NCBI RefSeq assembly: GCF_000427625.1
Contig: NZ_ATYJ01000015.1
Location: 32,626-96,625 of the forward strand
Origin: Methylobacter luteus IMV-B-3098
Lineage (GTDB): Bacteria; Pseudomonadota; Gammaproteobacteria; Methylococcales; Methylomonadaceae
Reading direction: 5' to 3'
Length of the DNA stretch: 64,000 nucleotides
Each line of letters begins with the position of its first letter. The stretch's first letter is position 1. The translations under genes were made by a program, and so were the position numbers. Below, in pieces: positions 63,056 to 64,000 of this stretch. The notes beneath the pieces are model-generated. The model was not told the DNA's origin and did not search any database. It was given only the letters and a program-made list of their open reading frames with translations.

Positions 63056-63087
63056 CGCCTACGGCGCACCTGATTTAGGCGTTATGC
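63033..63087 (+). other. attC: attC site 2
   Basis: Starts GTATAAC within the end of the metallopeptidase-like gene and ends GTTATGC. Arms AAATCCAGGTG and CACCTGATTT pair with a bulge, the short attC pattern. Confidence 0.75.
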
Positions 63088-63100
63088 ATTAGGGTACTAA

Positions 63101-63703
63101 ATGAGCAATTCATTATTTTCAGGCGATAAGGATTGGAAAGCCAATGCATGTTTGAATTGGTCACTCGATACCATGGGGCTTTATATCGAGGGCTATAGAG
63201 AAGCCGCCGATAAACTCGTCCATGATGTAGTAGAGTCAGGAACAAACCAGGATATTTTGGTTTTTCCTATTTCATTTCTTTACCGTCAATATATTGAGCT
63301 GCAACTTAAGCACATTATTCGAGAGTCACGAATATTCCTTGAAGAGGGCGCAAGCTTTCCAGAGCATCACAGAATTAATGACTTGTGGAACACTGCAAAT
63401 TCGTTGATGGCTAGAATTATCAAGGATCATGATCAATCCATAAATGACTACATCACTAAAGAAGATATTCAGGCCATTAAAACAATCATTACGGAGTTTG
63501 TTAAAGTAGATCCAGAGTCGTTTGCATTCAGGTACCCAAAAGACAAAAAGGGCAACAAAAACCTTGAAGGCATCGAGCATATCAATCTAAGGAAACTGCA
63601 CGATCAAATGGGAATTTTGAAAGAGAAGCTGGATAAATACTATCTATGCGTCAGTCTTCTCAGAGATTTTCAAGATGAAATGAGAGCTGAGTATGGCCCA
63701 TAG
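63101..63703 (+). CDS. Cassette-borne hypothetical protein
   Basis: A 200-residue, mostly helical protein beginning MSNSLFSGDKDWKANACLNW. The segment FLYRQYIELQLKHIIRESR hints at a HEPN-like helix but lacks a clear catalytic RxxxxH. No signal or membrane segment. It lies between attC sites 2 and 3 and starts 13 bases after site 2, the usual cassette spacing. Function unknown. Confidence 0.75.
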   Translation: MSNSLFSGDKDWKANACLNWSLDTMGLYIEGYREAADKLVHDVVESGTNQDILVFPISFLYRQYIELQLKHIIRESRIFLEEGASFPEHHRINDLWNTANSLMARIIKDHDQSINDYITKEDIQAIKTIITEFVKVDPESFAFRYPKDKKGNKNLEGIEHINLRKLHDQMGILKEKLDKYYLCVSLLRDFQDEMRAEYGP

Positions 63704-63706
63704 AAT

Positions 63707-63778
63707 GCATAACAAGCGCATGTTGTCGGACTGGTTTTCCGCTGCGCTCCAAACCAGCCGCAAATGCGGGCGTTGAAC
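63707..63778 (+). other. attC: attC site 3
   Basis: Begins GCATAACAAGCGCATG and ends GCGTTGAAC, with the strong stem GGACTGGTTT...AAACCAG and GCGCA...TGCG. This is the classical form of attC as in many chromosomal integrons. Confidence 0.85.
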
Positions 63779-63832
63779 GACAGCTTTCTGTAATGCAACC
63801 GCCATTTGGCTGAAATTCTTGAATGTCTCTGA

Positions 63833-64000
63833 TTGGCACCTATGTATAGTGCGCAACTATGAATAGAAGAGATTTATTTCGATGCACACCCAACGTGTTA
63901 CCAGCGATTACAGGTAGAGCGCTATACATAGTTTTAATGCTTGAAGGAACTGCGTCAATTCCTTACCAGCTGTATGATAACTATAAACTGGATATGCATG
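63833..64000 (-). repeat. Long inverted repeat, right copy (at least 168 bp)
   Basis: Exact reverse complement of 52730-52897 up to the window edge. It ends in ATG at 63998-64000, the same start codon position as the small ORF at the left copy. Confidence 0.95.

Overview
The window is most of a self-transmissible plasmid with an IncP-1 (RP4-like) backbone. It carries RP4-type TraE–TraM, a KorA/IncC/KorB control operon, KleE- and KorC-like genes, TrfA, and a complete trbA-to-trbP mating-pair set without trbO, in RP4-like order. Eight copies of the KorB operator TTTAGCSGCTAAA and one perfect KorA operator GTTTAGCTAAAC tie these blocks into one regulon. The host is probably a proteobacterium (gamma or beta); this is inferred from the backbone and mobile elements only. 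No chromosomal marker, rRNA or tRNA was seen.

Layout. 1-9352: Tra1 region. Genes traC/D?-traE(topB)-traF-traG-traI(+nested traH)-traJ run leftwards and traK-traL-traM rightwards from an RP4-like oriT near 7.5 kb. 9760-12615: AT-rich cargo, an orphan AAA+ ATPase. 13032-17229: central control, read leftwards: KlcB-like, KorC-like, KleE-like, KorA, IncC, KorB, KfrB-like. 17844-21701: second cargo, a RecD-like helicase-nuclease. 21948-22933: oriV, with four iterons at an exact 21-bp period, two outlying iterons and a DnaA box. 22989-24077: trfA, divergent from trbA. 24454-37129: Tra2, trbA to trbP.

From 37.6 kb the window becomes an accessory and defence island. 37593-46847 is a tight same-strand cluster: HTH regulator, small ORF, two DUF262 (GmrSD-like) proteins, a radical SAM protein, a small unknown protein, and a 1375-residue protein with an Mrr-like nuclease fused to a STAND-type NTPase. 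This is the strongest candidate for an undescribed system. 47552-51011 is a SIR2-HerA pair, a known type of anti-phage module. 51217-52217 is a Cre-like recombinase with a lox-like site (15-bp arms, 7-bp spacer) next to its start codon.

52730-64000 is bounded by an exact inverted repeat of at least 168 bp that carries CTATNNATAG motifs. It encloses a 1386-residue Cap4/DUF4297-like nuclease-STAND protein, a decayed group II intron piece, a full group II intron, an IS91-like element with its own tyrosine recombinase, and integron-type gene cassettes with attC sites (one encoding an HExxH protein).

Overall, the backbone replicates, partitions and transfers the plasmid under KorA/KorB control. 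Cargo sits at the junctions between backbone blocks and consists mostly of NTPase and nuclease proteins of the kinds used against phages or competing plasmids.
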